From a virus, in IMG/VR virus record IMGVR_UViG_3300046001_005845, positions 1-48,865 of that record: a stretch of DNA of 48,865 bases, one strand, 5' to 3'. The position numbers and the translations under genes were made by a program. This document shows positions 22,956-31,265 of the stretch, piece after piece; within the stretch, counting starts at the first letter, position 1; the number at the start of each line of letters is the position of its first letter. The notes beneath the pieces were generated by a model that was given only the letters and a program-made list of their open reading frames with translations, was not told where the DNA came from and did no database searches.

Positions 22956-23543
22956 ATGAATGAGCAAATCGGTTTGGATTGGAACGCTGCTAGTAAAGCG
23001 GCGGATGTTGGGATTGAACTGGCGGACGGGAATGCGCTTGAGGAGTGGAAGTCTCTTGCTGATGACTACATTTTTCGGTTAGCTGAGAAGTCGTTGGAGT
23101 TCACTTCTGAGGATGTGTGGCGGATGGGGTTGCCTGCTAATCCGACGGGGGCGAACAGTGCGCTCGGTGCGAGGTTCCGTTCTGCTGTGTCTGATGGCAT
23201 CATTTGTAATTCGGGACGGAAGAAGAACACGCTTGCTCAGGGTAAGCATGGTTCTGCTACGACGATTTGGACTTCGCTGGTTTGCAAGATCCATGCGGTT
23301 GATAACAGCAGGAGTGAGATCGACGAGCTTCGGACTGCTCTGAGTTTGATGTATGGGCTTGCCCGAATGAACACTGAGCCGCCTTCTCGTTGGGCTGTTC
23401 CGGGGACTCGTGGCGGTGATGTGATGTCGGTGCATAGCCGTGTTGCACGACTGTTGGGGTTGTCGAACCCGTGGAACCATGAGCCTGATGATGGTGTGTT
23501 GTTCTCTAGCCGTGTGAAGCGTCTGGTAGCGAAGGTTGTCTAA
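22956..23543 (+). CDS. Winged-helix-like DNA-binding protein
   Basis: 195 residues. Residues 30-115 (ADDYIFRLAEKSLEFTSEDVWRMGLP-NPTGANSALGARFRSAVSDGIICNSGRKKN ... HGSATTIWTS) have the pattern of the small winged-helix proteins common in actinophages: helix, EFT-D-V helix, G-RF-A recognition helix, G-I-C wing, H-S--T-W end strand. The second half has SEIDELRTALSLMYGLARM and a DNA-like GGDVMSVHSRVARLL. Start is leaderless ATG. Role unknown; probably DNA-related. Confidence 0.6.
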   Translation: MNEQIGLDWNAASKAADVGIELADGNALEEWKSLADDYIFRLAEKSLEFTSEDVWRMGLPANPTGANSALGARFRSAVSDGIICNSGRKKNTLAQGKHGSATTIWTSLVCKIHAVDNSRSEIDELRTALSLMYGLARMNTEPPSRWAVPGTRGGDVMSVHSRVARLLGLSNPWNHEPDDGVLFSSRVKRLVAKVV

Positions 23544-23880
23544 GTGCGCTGACCGTGGGTGCGGTGTGGTGTTGTCGCATGAGACTCGTTCTGCTGATAA
23601 CAACACGTTTTGTAAACAGCATGGTGATCTGGTTTGGGCGTTTCGTCCGAATGATCGTCTTGCTGATGAATGGTTTTTTGTGTCTGAGTCTGAGCCGGAT
23701 GAGGGTCAGGTTGTTGCGGGCGATCAGTGTGATGGGTGTGGGTTGTCTGAGTTTGTGGTTCGCCGGGTGAATAAGAATGCGTGGATTGCCCGGTGTGAGG
23801 GGCAGTGTTGGGATGGGGATTTGATTGACGGGTGTGGGGCTTTGCACTTGGTGCGGAGGAAGATGGGGCGTGAGGTCTAG
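23536..23880 (+). CDS. Zinc-finger protein, TTG start
   Basis: 114 residues from a TTG that overlaps the upstream stop by 8 bases. Cysteines form two sets: KCADRGCG ... TFCKQHGD and GDQCDGCGLSEF ... WIARCEGQC. It looks like two small zinc-binding modules. No recognised function; it ends at a strong bidirectional terminator. Confidence 0.6.
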   Translation: MSKCADRGCGVVLSHETRSADNNTFCKQHGDLVWAFRPNDRLADEWFFVSESEPDEGQVVAGDQCDGCGLSEFVVRRVNKNAWIARCEGQCWDGDLIDGCGALHLVRRKMGREV

Positions 23881-23932
23881 GTTGGCTCGCCGCCGTCGCA
23901 GGCTGGGCGGGGTGCGGGCGACGTTGGTCCGG

Positions 23933-23966
23933 TTGGCCCGTGTGTTGCGCTGACTACACGGGCCAA
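23933..23966. terminator. Bidirectional terminator
   Basis: TTGGCCCGTGT and ACACGGGCCAA make an 11-bp perfect stem with a 12-base loop between two converging genes (stops at 23880 and 23971). Confidence 0.7.
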
Positions 23967-23970
23967 GTCG

Positions 23971-24240
23971 TTATTGGGTTTCGATCCAGATAACCCGAGC
24001 GATAACGCTGCGGGCTTCTGCGACTGTTTCAACGGTGCGAGTGTTGATTGGTTGGCGTGATCGGCGTGAGCCAAACACGAACGGTTCGGCTCCGGTGGTA
24101 TCGGTGATCTGCCAGTTGCGGCGACCTGAGCCACGGGAGGTGCTGTTGGTGCGGTTGATCCAAGGGGTGATTGTGAATCGCCCGTCAGGTGTCGCGTAAC
24201 CCTCGGTGGTTTTGGTGAACTTGATTGTGGCGGTGGTCAT
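23971..24240 (-). CDS. Hypothetical beta-rich protein
   Basis: 89 residues. Strands ATIKFTKTTEGYATPDGRFTITP, RNWQITDTTG, then VAEARSVIARVIWIE, a frame common in small phage proteins with a C-terminal A-E-A helix. AAGGAGACAAC precedes the ATG; an upstream extension overlaps another gene and was rejected. Confidence 0.6.
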   Translation of the reverse strand: MTTATIKFTKTTEGYATPDGRFTITPWINRTNSTSRGSGRRNWQITDTTGAEPFVFGSRRSRQPINTRTVETVAEARSVIARVIWIETQ

Positions 24241-24265
24241 TGTTGTCTCCTTGGTGGTGGGCGTG

Positions 24266-24364
24266 TTAGCCACGCTCATCGGTTTCTTGGTCATCTTCCC
24301 AAGACTGATCCCATTCCTGATCCTCTTGGTCCCACTCCTCTTGAGTTTGTGGTTCGTTTGGCAT
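24266..24364 (-). CDS. Small acidic Trp/Gln-rich peptide
   Basis: 32 residues, MPNEPQTQEEWDQEDQEWDQ and so on; half the residues are acidic or Gln. AAAGGAG lies 6 bases upstream. It sits between two genes of the same operon. A mimic of nucleic acid is conceivable but is not shown. Confidence 0.55.
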   Translation of the reverse strand: MPNEPQTQEEWDQEDQEWDQSWEDDQETDERG

Positions 24365-24375
24365 TGTTTGCTCCT

Positions 24376-24543
24376 TTATTCGTTGTGATTGTTGCGGCAG
24401 CGGGTGTTGTCAATTTCGATGATTTTGTTGCAGCAATCGCTGTAACCTTCGTTTTGCTCTCGTGCGCTCCAGCCGATGTCTTCTTCGTTGGTGGAACCGC
24501 AGCTTCGGCAGTGCGGTTGGTCGATGTTGCAAGGCTTGCTCAT
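24376..24543 (-). CDS. Small zinc-ribbon protein, leaderless
   Basis: 55 residues. PHCRSCGSTNEED ... SDCCNKIIEID resembles a zinc ribbon with CxxC pairs. TATAGT (24555-24550) lies 6 bases before the ATG and there is no ribosome-binding site. The upstream motif GAAAAGAAATCTCAAG is at 24612-24597. First gene of a three-gene minus-strand operon. Confidence 0.65.
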   Translation of the reverse strand: MSKPCNIDQPHCRSCGSTNEEDIGWSAREQNEGYSDCCNKIIEIDNTRCRNNHNE

Positions 24544-24664
24544 CTCTTTACTATAGCACGATCAACTACAGAATCAAAGTCAATATCAAACAATCTTGAG
24601 ATTTCTTTTCAATCACCAAACGGAGGATCTAACTACACGCGTGTCATTCGTATAACATCACCGG

Positions 24665-25024
24665 ATCAAAGACGGCCCCGATGACTGGAAACTCAAAGCA
24701 CGCTGCCGGGGCAAACCCCCTAGCATGTTCTTCCCTAAACAAGGGCAGTACCAAGATGTCGTCAGAGCCAAACAGTTCTGTTCACAATGTGAAGTCCAAC
24801 AGGAATGTTTGACAGCCAACATCGACGAAGACGACGGTGTATACGGTGGAACCTCTGGTCGTCAACGAAAAGAGATGCGGCGCGCTATGAAGCGAGCCGA
24901 AAGAGAAAGGCTACGGATTGAAAATCGTCCTAACTATAGAAACCTCGCGACACAAGCAGAACCGTGGGAAGAACGCAGACTCCGAGGAAACCCCGACCCC
25001 GGCGACCCCGGCGACCCAGCCTGA
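24665..25024 (+). CDS. WhiB-family protein, non-standard start
   Basis: 119 residues if read from ATC at 24665. Four cysteines in the WhiB pattern (C-x24-C-x2-C-x5-C: ARCRG, QFCSQC, QQECL) that would hold a 4Fe-4S cluster, then DDGVYGGTSGRQRKEMRRAMKRAERER, the usual glycine turn and basic tail. WhiB proteins bind host sigma factors and change transcription. The frame has a TAA at 24653 and no ATG, GTG or TTG before the first cysteine; the ATG at 24725 would lose it. TATAAC at 24651 suggests leaderless start at ATC, or the gene is damaged. Confidence 0.7.
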   Translation: MKDGPDDWKLKARCRGKPPSMFFPKQGQYQDVVRAKQFCSQCEVQQECLTANIDEDDGVYGGTSGRQRKEMRRAMKRAERERLRIENRPNYRNLATQAEPWEERRLRGNPDPGDPGDPA

Positions 25025-25127
25025 GCGGGTTGCTGAAGGTTTGCTGACACCTGAGTTTCAGTTTATAGAAGGCAGATCGACCCCTCCGCCGCCTAGACCA
25101 CCCGGCGCTCAACGCCCTGTCGAATAA
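24918..25127 (+). CDS. Possible overlapping proline-rich protein
   Basis: 69 residues from a TTG preceded by GAAAGG. Its frame overlaps the WhiB tail by 107 bases. It is low in complexity (PTPATPATQ, STPPPPRPPG). A protein of this type is plausible ahead of the capsid gene, but it could be chance. Nothing else is visible up to 25259 apart from the AGGAG site of the capsid gene. Confidence 0.35.
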   Translation: MKIVLTIETSRHKQNRGKNADSEETPTPATPATQPERVAEGLLTPEFQFIEGRSTPPPPRPPGAQRPVE

Positions 25128-25259
25128 GCTATGCACTCAAGTTGCTATTTCATGTTCTAAGGTGTTCCACTAACAGCCCTAACAATTCGGGGTTGAGCGG
25201 TAACGGTTAGTCCGTAGCTGCGTGACAACACCTAACGCTCAAGCTGGAGGAGTTCTAAA

Positions 25260-27287
25260 TTGGCAGACATCGTTGTTCCAGAAGACCTAAGCGCAGTGGT
25301 CGATGCCGACCTAACTGCTCTTAGCGATTCCATTCGTGCAGAAGCCGAAATGATTGGCGCTGACGCAGCGGCATCCGATGAGGCATTAGCGCAAGTTGAA
25401 AAGCTTGTAGCCGAGTACGACCGTGTTGCAAATGAGATCGCAGCACGCAGTGCGCAGAGGAAAGACCGTGCAGACAGAGTTGATGCTGCTCTTAGCCGTT
25501 TGGCTGAAGCAACACCAGAGTTGATGCCATCCGAAAGTGATGTTGTCGATGAGGGTGTTGTTGTAGTTGCTCCAATGTCTGCTGATGAGCCTGTTGAGTT
25601 CGCTGCTGAAGAAACCGCTGTTGAGGCTAACCCTGAACCTGTAGTTGAGGTTGAGGTTGAGGTTGTTGCTGAACTTGCGGAAGAAGAAGCAGTCGAAGCA
25701 GTAGTCGAAGCAGTCGAAGTAGTCGAAGTTGTTGAGACAGTCGAAGTAATCGAAACCGTTGAGGTTGAGGTTGAGGTTGTCGAAGCGGCAGTTGAAGTAG
25801 AAGCAGTACCCGAGGTTGAGACTGTTGAACTAGCAGTTGAAGCTGAGGTTGTAGTACCCGCCGCAGACATCGTGTCTGAGGTGGTTGAAGATTCCACAAT
25901 CGAGTTGTCCACGGAGGTCAGCGGCATGGAAGACAGCAGTTCCCTTACAGGTGCCGAGGCCAGTTCTGCGCTGACCCGGCTTGTCCCCGACGGTGTTGCA
26001 CCTATCGGTGAAACGGTTTCTACGGGTGCTGCATTGCACGCGTCGAACGCTGTTCCCGGTATCAGTGAAGGCACCACTCTTGATCGTATGGAGCTTGCTA
26101 CTGCGATCACTAAGAAGCGCCACGGAATGAACAACGCTTCTTCTGGTTCGTATGAGCGTATTGTTCTTGCGACCGCACAGTCCGATCTTCCTAACAAGGT
26201 CGCCGGTGGCGCTGAGGAAAACTTCTCGGTGTTCGACACGGTTCGCACAAGCTGGGCGCTTGAGTCGCAACAGCGGACTTCGCTTGTTGCTTCCGGTGGT
26301 AACTGCGCACCGCTGCCTCCTTCATATGAGTTCTTCCGTCTGGCAGAGCAGATCAACCCTGTTGAGCAGGCTCTCCCTACGGTTGAGGCTCCTCGTGGTG
26401 GTATCCGTTTCATCACTCCTCCAGATTGGACCGATGCCCTTGCGGGTGTTCGTGTGACGACTGAGGCTGAGGACGCTGCCGGTTACGGTGACGCTTCCGG
26501 TCTTACCGCTCCTAAGCCTTGCGTTCACGTTGACTGCCCACCGATTGAGGAATGCCGCGTTGACGCTGTGTCTCAGTGTGTGGAGTTCGGCAACTTGAAC
26601 TACCGGGTGTTCCCTGAGCAGGTTGCTGCTTTCCTTGAAGACCTTGCAGTGGCTTTCACTTCAACCAAGGAAATCTTTTACCTTGACGCAATCGACGCAA
26701 CTTCAACTGCTGTAACTCTTGGTTACGGTGGTCAGTCTTACGGTGCAACCCGTACTTCTACTCTGTCGATTCTGTCTCTTGCTGCGAACTACCGTCGCCG
26801 TCAGCACATGGCGATCAACGCAGTGTTGACGCTTATGCTGCCGTCTTGGTATGTGGAGTTCATCAAGTCTGACATGGTGAACGATCATGCTCTTGGCATG
26901 AGCTTCCTGAACGCTGGCGAGGCTGAGGTGACCGCATGGTTGGCTTCTAATAACCTTGATGTCGTCTGGTACTACGATTCGGCTACCGGCGCTGGGCAGG
27001 CATTCAATGATGCTCAGGGTGCTGCGGTTCAGAACCTTTTTCCTGCGACTGTGGTTGCTTACCTGTTCGCTCCCGGCACTTATGTCCGTCTTGATGGCGG
27101 CACGTTGGATGTTGGTATCGTGCGGGATTCAATCCTCAACGGGACGAACGATCTGCAAATCTTCTCTGAGCAGTGGGTTCAGGTTTGTCAGGTTGGTCTT
27201 GAGTCGATCCGTCTTGAGATGGAGCTTTGCCCAACAGGTGTTGGTCCTGTCGGCACAAGCGATTACACCGATTGCTCACGCGGCTAA
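25260..27287 (+). CDS. Major capsid protein with acidic N-terminal region
   Basis: 675 residues from a TTG after GGAGGAG. Residues 1-90 are helical; about 95-205 form an unusual run dominated by V and E, which could act as a built-in scaffold removed by the protease. From about 215 on the HK97-type capsid fold is likely: KKRHGMNNASSGSYERIV, then SWALESQQRTSLVASGGNCAPLPPSYEFF, GGIRFITPPDW, and the long C-terminal half with INAVLTLMLPSWYVEFIKSD, typical of actinophage capsid proteins. Contains a cysteine cluster HVDCPPIEECRVDAVSQC. It forms the head shell. Confidence 0.8.
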   Translation: MADIVVPEDLSAVVDADLTALSDSIRAEAEMIGADAAASDEALAQVEKLVAEYDRVANEIAARSAQRKDRADRVDAALSRLAEATPELMPSESDVVDEGVVVVAPMSADEPVEFAAEETAVEANPEPVVEVEVEVVAELAEEEAVEAVVEAVEVVEVVETVEVIETVEVEVEVVEAAVEVEAVPEVETVELAVEAEVVVPAADIVSEVVEDSTIELSTEVSGMEDSSSLTGAEASSALTRLVPDGVAPIGETVSTGAALHASNAVPGISEGTTLDRMELATAITKKRHGMNNASSGSYERIVLATAQSDLPNKVAGGAEENFSVFDTVRTSWALESQQRTSLVASGGNCAPLPPSYEFFRLAEQINPVEQALPTVEAPRGGIRFITPPDWTDALAGVRVTTEAEDAAGYGDASGLTAPKPCVHVDCPPIEECRVDAVSQCVEFGNLNYRVFPEQVAAFLEDLAVAFTSTKEIFYLDAIDATSTAVTLGYGGQSYGATRTSTLSILSLAANYRRRQHMAINAVLTLMLPSWYVEFIKSDMVNDHALGMSFLNAGEAEVTAWLASNNLDVVWYYDSATGAGQAFNDAQGAAVQNLFPATVVAYLFAPGTYVRLDGGTLDVGIVRDSILNGTNDLQIFSEQWVQVCQVGLESIRLEMELCPTGVGPVGTSDYTDCSRG

Positions 27288-27308
27288 TCGGGTTTGTTGT
27301 TCGGGGAG

Positions 27309-27328
27309 GGGGTCGGGAAACCGGCCCC
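27309..27328 (+). terminator. Terminator after the capsid gene
   Basis: GGGGTCGG-GAAA-CCGGCCCC: 8-bp stem (one G-U) closed by a GAAA tetraloop, then TTCTTCG. It should reduce transcription into the sugar-transferase cluster, which has its own promoter. Confidence 0.7.
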
Positions 27329-27370
27329 TTCTTCGCGTCTCGGCTTGGGTTTGTTTGTTAGGATGGGTGG

Positions 27371-28315
27371 ATGAAGATTGCTGCTGTGACCCCGTGCTAC
27401 CCGCCGGGATCGCGCGTTGGGTCTTGGCTTTCAACGCATGAATGTTTGAGGGTGCTTGTTGCTGCGGGGCATGATGTCGTGGCGAACCCGATGATGACCG
27501 ATGAGGTTGACGAGTACGTCCTTGACACCGTTCGTGTCGTGCCGGGTGCTGTGCGAATGGATGAGGTTATCGGCGGCGCTGATCTGGTCATCTCACATAT
27601 GGGCGATCCGGGCCACGCGCACCGCGCCGCACTGGGTCGGGGTTTGCCGTCGGTGCGGATGGTTCATGGGCTGATTGGTCAGGACGCGTTGCGGCAGTTA
27701 GCTGCTTACCCTCCTGATCTGTTGGTGTTCAACTCTGAGTCGTCTGCTGCTACTGCGCGTCATCGTTGCCCGCATATTGTTGTGAACCCGATTTTTGATC
27801 GGCAGGACTTCGCTACTACACCGGGTGATCTGGTCACGCAGGTGAATCAGTCTGATCCCAAGGGCGGTCAGATGTTTCAGAAGCTTGTCCGGTTTATGCC
27901 TGATGTTGGCTTTCTTGCTGTGCGGGGCGGGTATGGCAAACAGCGTGACATTGTTGGTCAGAACGTGGAGAGGCTTGCTCCGACGCAGGACATGCGAGGC
28001 GATGTGTATTCCCGGACGCGTGTGTTGTTGATTCCTTCTAAAGCTGAGACTTGGGGAATGGTTGGGGTTGAGGCGATGTGTTCTGGTATTCCGGTGATGG
28101 CTTCTCCGACTCCGGGTTTGCTTGAGTCGCTGGGCGAGGCGGGCGTTTTTGTTGCTGATAACAACTTCAAGGGTTGGATGTCTGAACTGAGAAGGCTTCT
28201 GGACCCCGTAGAGTGGTCTGCTGCGTCTGCTAGGTCGTTGGCAAGGGTTGCCGAGTTAGACCCGTATGAGGGCGCTGTGCGCTTTGTGAAGGCTATTGAG
28301 GGGCTTGAACGATGA
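27371..28315 (+). CDS. GT4-like glycosyltransferase
   Basis: 314 residues. N-terminal MKIAAVTPCYPPGSRVG strand-loop and ECLRVLVAAGHDV helix are typical of GT-B fold enzymes; the C-terminal part has YSRTRVLLIPSKAETWGMVGVEAMCSGIPVMAS, the E-x7-E motif region of GT4 enzymes. It should add a sugar from a nucleotide donor to an acceptor. Leaderless: TAGGAT lies 6 bases before ATG. First of a four-gene glycan cluster. Confidence 0.85.
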   Translation: MKIAAVTPCYPPGSRVGSWLSTHECLRVLVAAGHDVVANPMMTDEVDEYVLDTVRVVPGAVRMDEVIGGADLVISHMGDPGHAHRAALGRGLPSVRMVHGLIGQDALRQLAAYPPDLLVFNSESSAATARHRCPHIVVNPIFDRQDFATTPGDLVTQVNQSDPKGGQMFQKLVRFMPDVGFLAVRGGYGKQRDIVGQNVERLAPTQDMRGDVYSRTRVLLIPSKAETWGMVGVEAMCSGIPVMASPTPGLLESLGEAGVFVADNNFKGWMSELRRLLDPVEWSAASARSLARVAELDPYEGAVRFVKAIEGLER

Positions 28316-28914
28316 ATGTTGCGGTGATGTTCCCGTGGAGGGCTAAAGATGAGCGTGTGGCCGCTTACGCTGTCACACGGGCGTGGTATGAGGTGCATGT
28401 TCCCGGAGCGAAGATCGTTGAGGTTGATACGGGCCACGAGGTGTTCAACCTCGGTGCGTGTCGTAACGCTGCGATAGAGATTGCGAAAGGGATGGGCGCT
28501 GATGTTGTGGTCATCTCGGATGCTGACACGCTTCCACCGCCGACTGGTTTGGCCGCTGCTATCGCTAACGCTGACGATCACAAGTTGCATATCCCGTTCA
28601 CTCAGTGCATCTATGCGGGGACGGACTCAGGACCGGGGCTTGCCAACGGCGGGGTTCATGTTGTGACCCCAACGGGTTGGGATTCGATAGGCGGGCAAGA
28701 CGAACGCTTCATGGGCTGGGGCGGCGACGACGATCAGTTGGTTGCGGTTGCAACTTGTTTGTCTGGTCTAGTACGGCATCCGGGGTTAGCTGTTTCTTTG
28801 TGGCATTCTGATGCGGCGAGGGTGTGCGCTCAACCGAGTCGTGATCTTGTGAACAGGTATTGGCAGGCGGTCGATAAACCTGCTGCGATGCGAAAGTTGA
28901 TTGCTGAACGATGA
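28312..28914 (+). CDS. GT2/GT7-like glycosyltransferase
   Basis: 200 residues. GT-A features: VVVISDADTLPP gives the DxD metal-binding motif, and GGQDERFMGWGGDDDQL is the C-terminal motif of GT7/chondroitin-type enzymes. ATGA overlap with the preceding gene. Likely transfers a sugar to the product of the first enzyme or to a phage protein. Confidence 0.8.
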   Translation: MNVAVMFPWRAKDERVAAYAVTRAWYEVHVPGAKIVEVDTGHEVFNLGACRNAAIEIAKGMGADVVVISDADTLPPPTGLAAAIANADDHKLHIPFTQCIYAGTDSGPGLANGGVHVVTPTGWDSIGGQDERFMGWGGDDDQLVAVATCLSGLVRHPGLAVSLWHSDAARVCAQPSRDLVNRYWQAVDKPAAMRKLIAER

Positions 28915-29498
28915 TTCCTGCACGGCTGATTCGCACGATTCCTACGGTGGCTTCTGATGAGGCTGAAGGGTTCTGGCGGGGTGCGTGCGAGTTGCATCCT
29001 CATTGGGATTACATGACGTTTCGTGACCCTGTAGACCGAAAGAAGTTTCCGCTGACTTCGCCACACTGGGCGGCTTGCAAGTCGGGCGCTCAGATGGCGG
29101 GGCTGATCCGGTTGGAAGCTCTGTGGCATTGGGGCGGAATCTATTTGGATTCCGATGTTGAAGTATTCAGGCCACTAGACAGCTTGCGTTTTTACGATGT
29201 GTTTGCTACTTGGGAATCTGTGTGGTCGTTGAATGATGCGGTGCTTGGTGCTGTTGCTGGTCATCCGCTTGTGCGTGAAGCTATCGCTCTGGCGATTGAA
29301 CGTCTGCCGTTGGGTGCTTTGCATTCGGGTCCAAAGGTTGTGAACGACTTGTTCAGAGATAAAGCAGATGTGTTATTGCTTCCACCGAGGTCGTTTTCGC
29401 CGTACTTGTGGAACGAAAAACATCGGCGGCACGAGGATCATACGATTCATCCGGGTACATTCGGCGCTCATCATTGGGCTAACTCACACGGGGCATGA
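28911..29498 (+). CDS. GT32-type glycosyltransferase
   Basis: 195 residues. IRTIPT at the N-terminus, AGLIRLEALWHWGGIYLDSDVEV with the DxD motif, and a C-terminal GTFGAHHWANSH are typical of the capsular polysaccharide/Och1-like (GT32) family. ATGA overlap. Third enzyme of the cluster. Confidence 0.85.
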   Translation: MIPARLIRTIPTVASDEAEGFWRGACELHPHWDYMTFRDPVDRKKFPLTSPHWAACKSGAQMAGLIRLEALWHWGGIYLDSDVEVFRPLDSLRFYDVFATWESVWSLNDAVLGAVAGHPLVREAIALAIERLPLGALHSGPKVVNDLFRDKADVLLLPPRSFSPYLWNEKHRRHEDHTIHPGTFGAHHWANSHGA

Positions 29499-29499
29499 C

Positions 29500-29934
29500 A
29501 TGAAGTTTCTGAATGTTGGTTGCGGTCAGTGCATCCATCGGGGTGCTGTGAACCTTGACGTTGCTGCCCTGCCGGGGGTTGACGTTGTTCACGATCTGGA
29601 TGTTGTGCCGTGGCCGTTTGCTGATAACACGTTCCCCGAGGTACGCGCTGTTCAGGTTTTCGAGCATGTCCATAACCCTGTCGGGTTCATGTGCGAGGCG
29701 TGGCGGGTGTTGAAACCGGGTGGGCTTCTGTGGATGAGTGTCCCGCATTTCCAGTCTGAGAACAGTTTTACAGACCCAACTCATGTTCGCCATTGCACTT
29801 TGAGAACGTGGGATTATTGGATCGAAGGAACAGCGCTGGGCGCTTCGCACGGTCCTGCTTATGGTGGGGTGAAGTTCACTAACCGTCGTATTGAGTGGGT
29901 TGGCGATGACATTCAGGTCGAACTTATCAAGTAG
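29500..29934 (+). CDS. SAM-dependent methyltransferase
   Basis: 144 residues. FLNVGCGQ is motif I, VNLDVAALPGVD the acidic strand, FEHVHNPVGFMCEAWRVLKPGGLLWMSVPH the core of class I methyltransferases that work on sugars or lipids. It starts one base after the preceding stop. It likely methylates the glycan made by the three upstream enzymes. Confidence 0.8.
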   Translation: MKFLNVGCGQCIHRGAVNLDVAALPGVDVVHDLDVVPWPFADNTFPEVRAVQVFEHVHNPVGFMCEAWRVLKPGGLLWMSVPHFQSENSFTDPTHVRHCTLRTWDYWIEGTALGASHGPAYGGVKFTNRRIEWVGDDIQVELIK

Positions 29935-30015
29935 CAGTTTCGTGTTTGCTCTCCCATAGTGTTGTCGTTGGAGAGGCTAAGGTTGGGGTCTGTTCCCTGA
30001 GTAGGAGTTTGTCCT

Positions 30016-31263
30016 GTGGGTATTTCACCTGAAGCTGTCGTCCGGCCACCTGCTACTGAGCGGGCAAGGCATGGTTTGTTGGAGTCTGCGAAAGTTGTGG
30101 TTGAGCCTGATTCCCGTTGGGAAGGCGGCTTTGTTTTCCAGCCTGAGAATTGCATCATGTCTGAGGTTTGGATTCCGTGTGGTGCTGACAGCGTATTCAT
30201 TATCACGTTGACGATTGACGCTGATGCGGGGACTTGGGATTGGGATAACACCGGCAATCCGGGTGGGAGTATTTCTGATCCGATGGATTGGGACGCGACG
30301 GCTGATGAGGTGGGCGCTGCGTTGGAGCAGTCCGGTTGGCCCCCTAGTCAGTATGAGGTGTTTGGCGGGCCGAGCGGGATTGACCCCGTGTCTGGTCTAG
30401 CTCTCTCATTCGTTATTGCCTTGAACTTGAACAATACTGATAGCCCATTTTTGGGTCCGGTTCCTACTGACATTGACTTGTCAGGTGGCACGGGGATCAC
30501 CATTGTTCCGCTTCAGATTCCCGGTGTCCCCGAGTTGTCTCCGCCGGATGTGAAGAAGGATTACGACGGCGATCAGTCACCGTTGCAGTATCAACCATTC
30601 GTTGTTGAAGTGCCTTACACCTGCTCGTCGTGGGGTTATGAGGCAAACGACTACCGGGGCAAGGCGCTACGGCAACTTGCTGCCGGTACAGGCAAAGCGG
30701 TTGAGCGAGAGTTCTGGACGGGCGAACTGAACGTCGCGAATATCAACTTGCGATGGTGGACTCCTGCTGCGAATATCGTGAACCCCGGCGGCTGGGCTGC
30801 TCCTGTGGCGGTGAACGTCGCTCTCGGTTTGGCGTTGCTTGAGCAGGCGCTTGCGAGTTGCGCGACGGGTAGCCGAGGGATGCTTCACGCTCCTCCTGTA
30901 GTCGTTCAGAGGATGGCTCAGTGGTACTTGATCGACGATGACTCCGGTTGCGATAACGATGAGGATTGTCGTTTGTTGACTCGTTCACGCGGCGACATTG
31001 TTGTTGCGGGCGCTGGTTATGATCCGCTCGTTGGGCCGTTCGCTGCGGTTCCTGCTCCCGCTGCTACGGAAGCGTGGGTGTACGCAACAGGGATGGTTGA
31101 TGTCAGGCTGGGCGAGCCGATGATTTATCCTGAGACTATAGCTGAGGCGTTGGACCGGGCGACGAACACGATAACGTATCGGGGTGAGCGGACTGCTGCG
31201 GTGAACCCTGATGGGTGTTGCATGTTTGCTGTGTTGGTTGACTTTGAGGAAGCGCTGGTCTGA
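30016..31263 (+). CDS. Head protein with inserted Ig-like domain
   Basis: 415 residues from a GTG after AGGAG. Residues about 55-170 form an insert with the pattern TLTIDADAGTWDW ... DATADEVGAALEQSG ... YEVFGGPSGID ... LALSFVIAL ... LSGGTGITIVP, like the insert in the connector at 37552. The rest (KALRQLAAGTGKAVEREFWTG, LGLALLEQALASCATGSRGMLHAPP, AEALDRATNTITYRGERTAA) resembles particle proteins encoded near the capsid gene. A second shell or head-completion protein is likely; the exact role is inferred. Confidence 0.6.
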   Translation: MGISPEAVVRPPATERARHGLLESAKVVVEPDSRWEGGFVFQPENCIMSEVWIPCGADSVFIITLTIDADAGTWDWDNTGNPGGSISDPMDWDATADEVGAALEQSGWPPSQYEVFGGPSGIDPVSGLALSFVIALNLNNTDSPFLGPVPTDIDLSGGTGITIVPLQIPGVPELSPPDVKKDYDGDQSPLQYQPFVVEVPYTCSSWGYEANDYRGKALRQLAAGTGKAVEREFWTGELNVANINLRWWTPAANIVNPGGWAAPVAVNVALGLALLEQALASCATGSRGMLHAPPVVVQRMAQWYLIDDDSGCDNDEDCRLLTRSRGDIVVAGAGYDPLVGPFAAVPAPAATEAWVYATGMVDVRLGEPMIYPETIAEALDRATNTITYRGERTAAVNPDGCCMFAVLVDFEEALV

Positions 31264-31265
31264 TC

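Noticed and set aside
25232-26416. 394-codon minus-strand frame opposite the capsid gene
   Set aside because: Ser/Thr-rich shadow of the V/E repeat; no promoter or ribosome-binding site.
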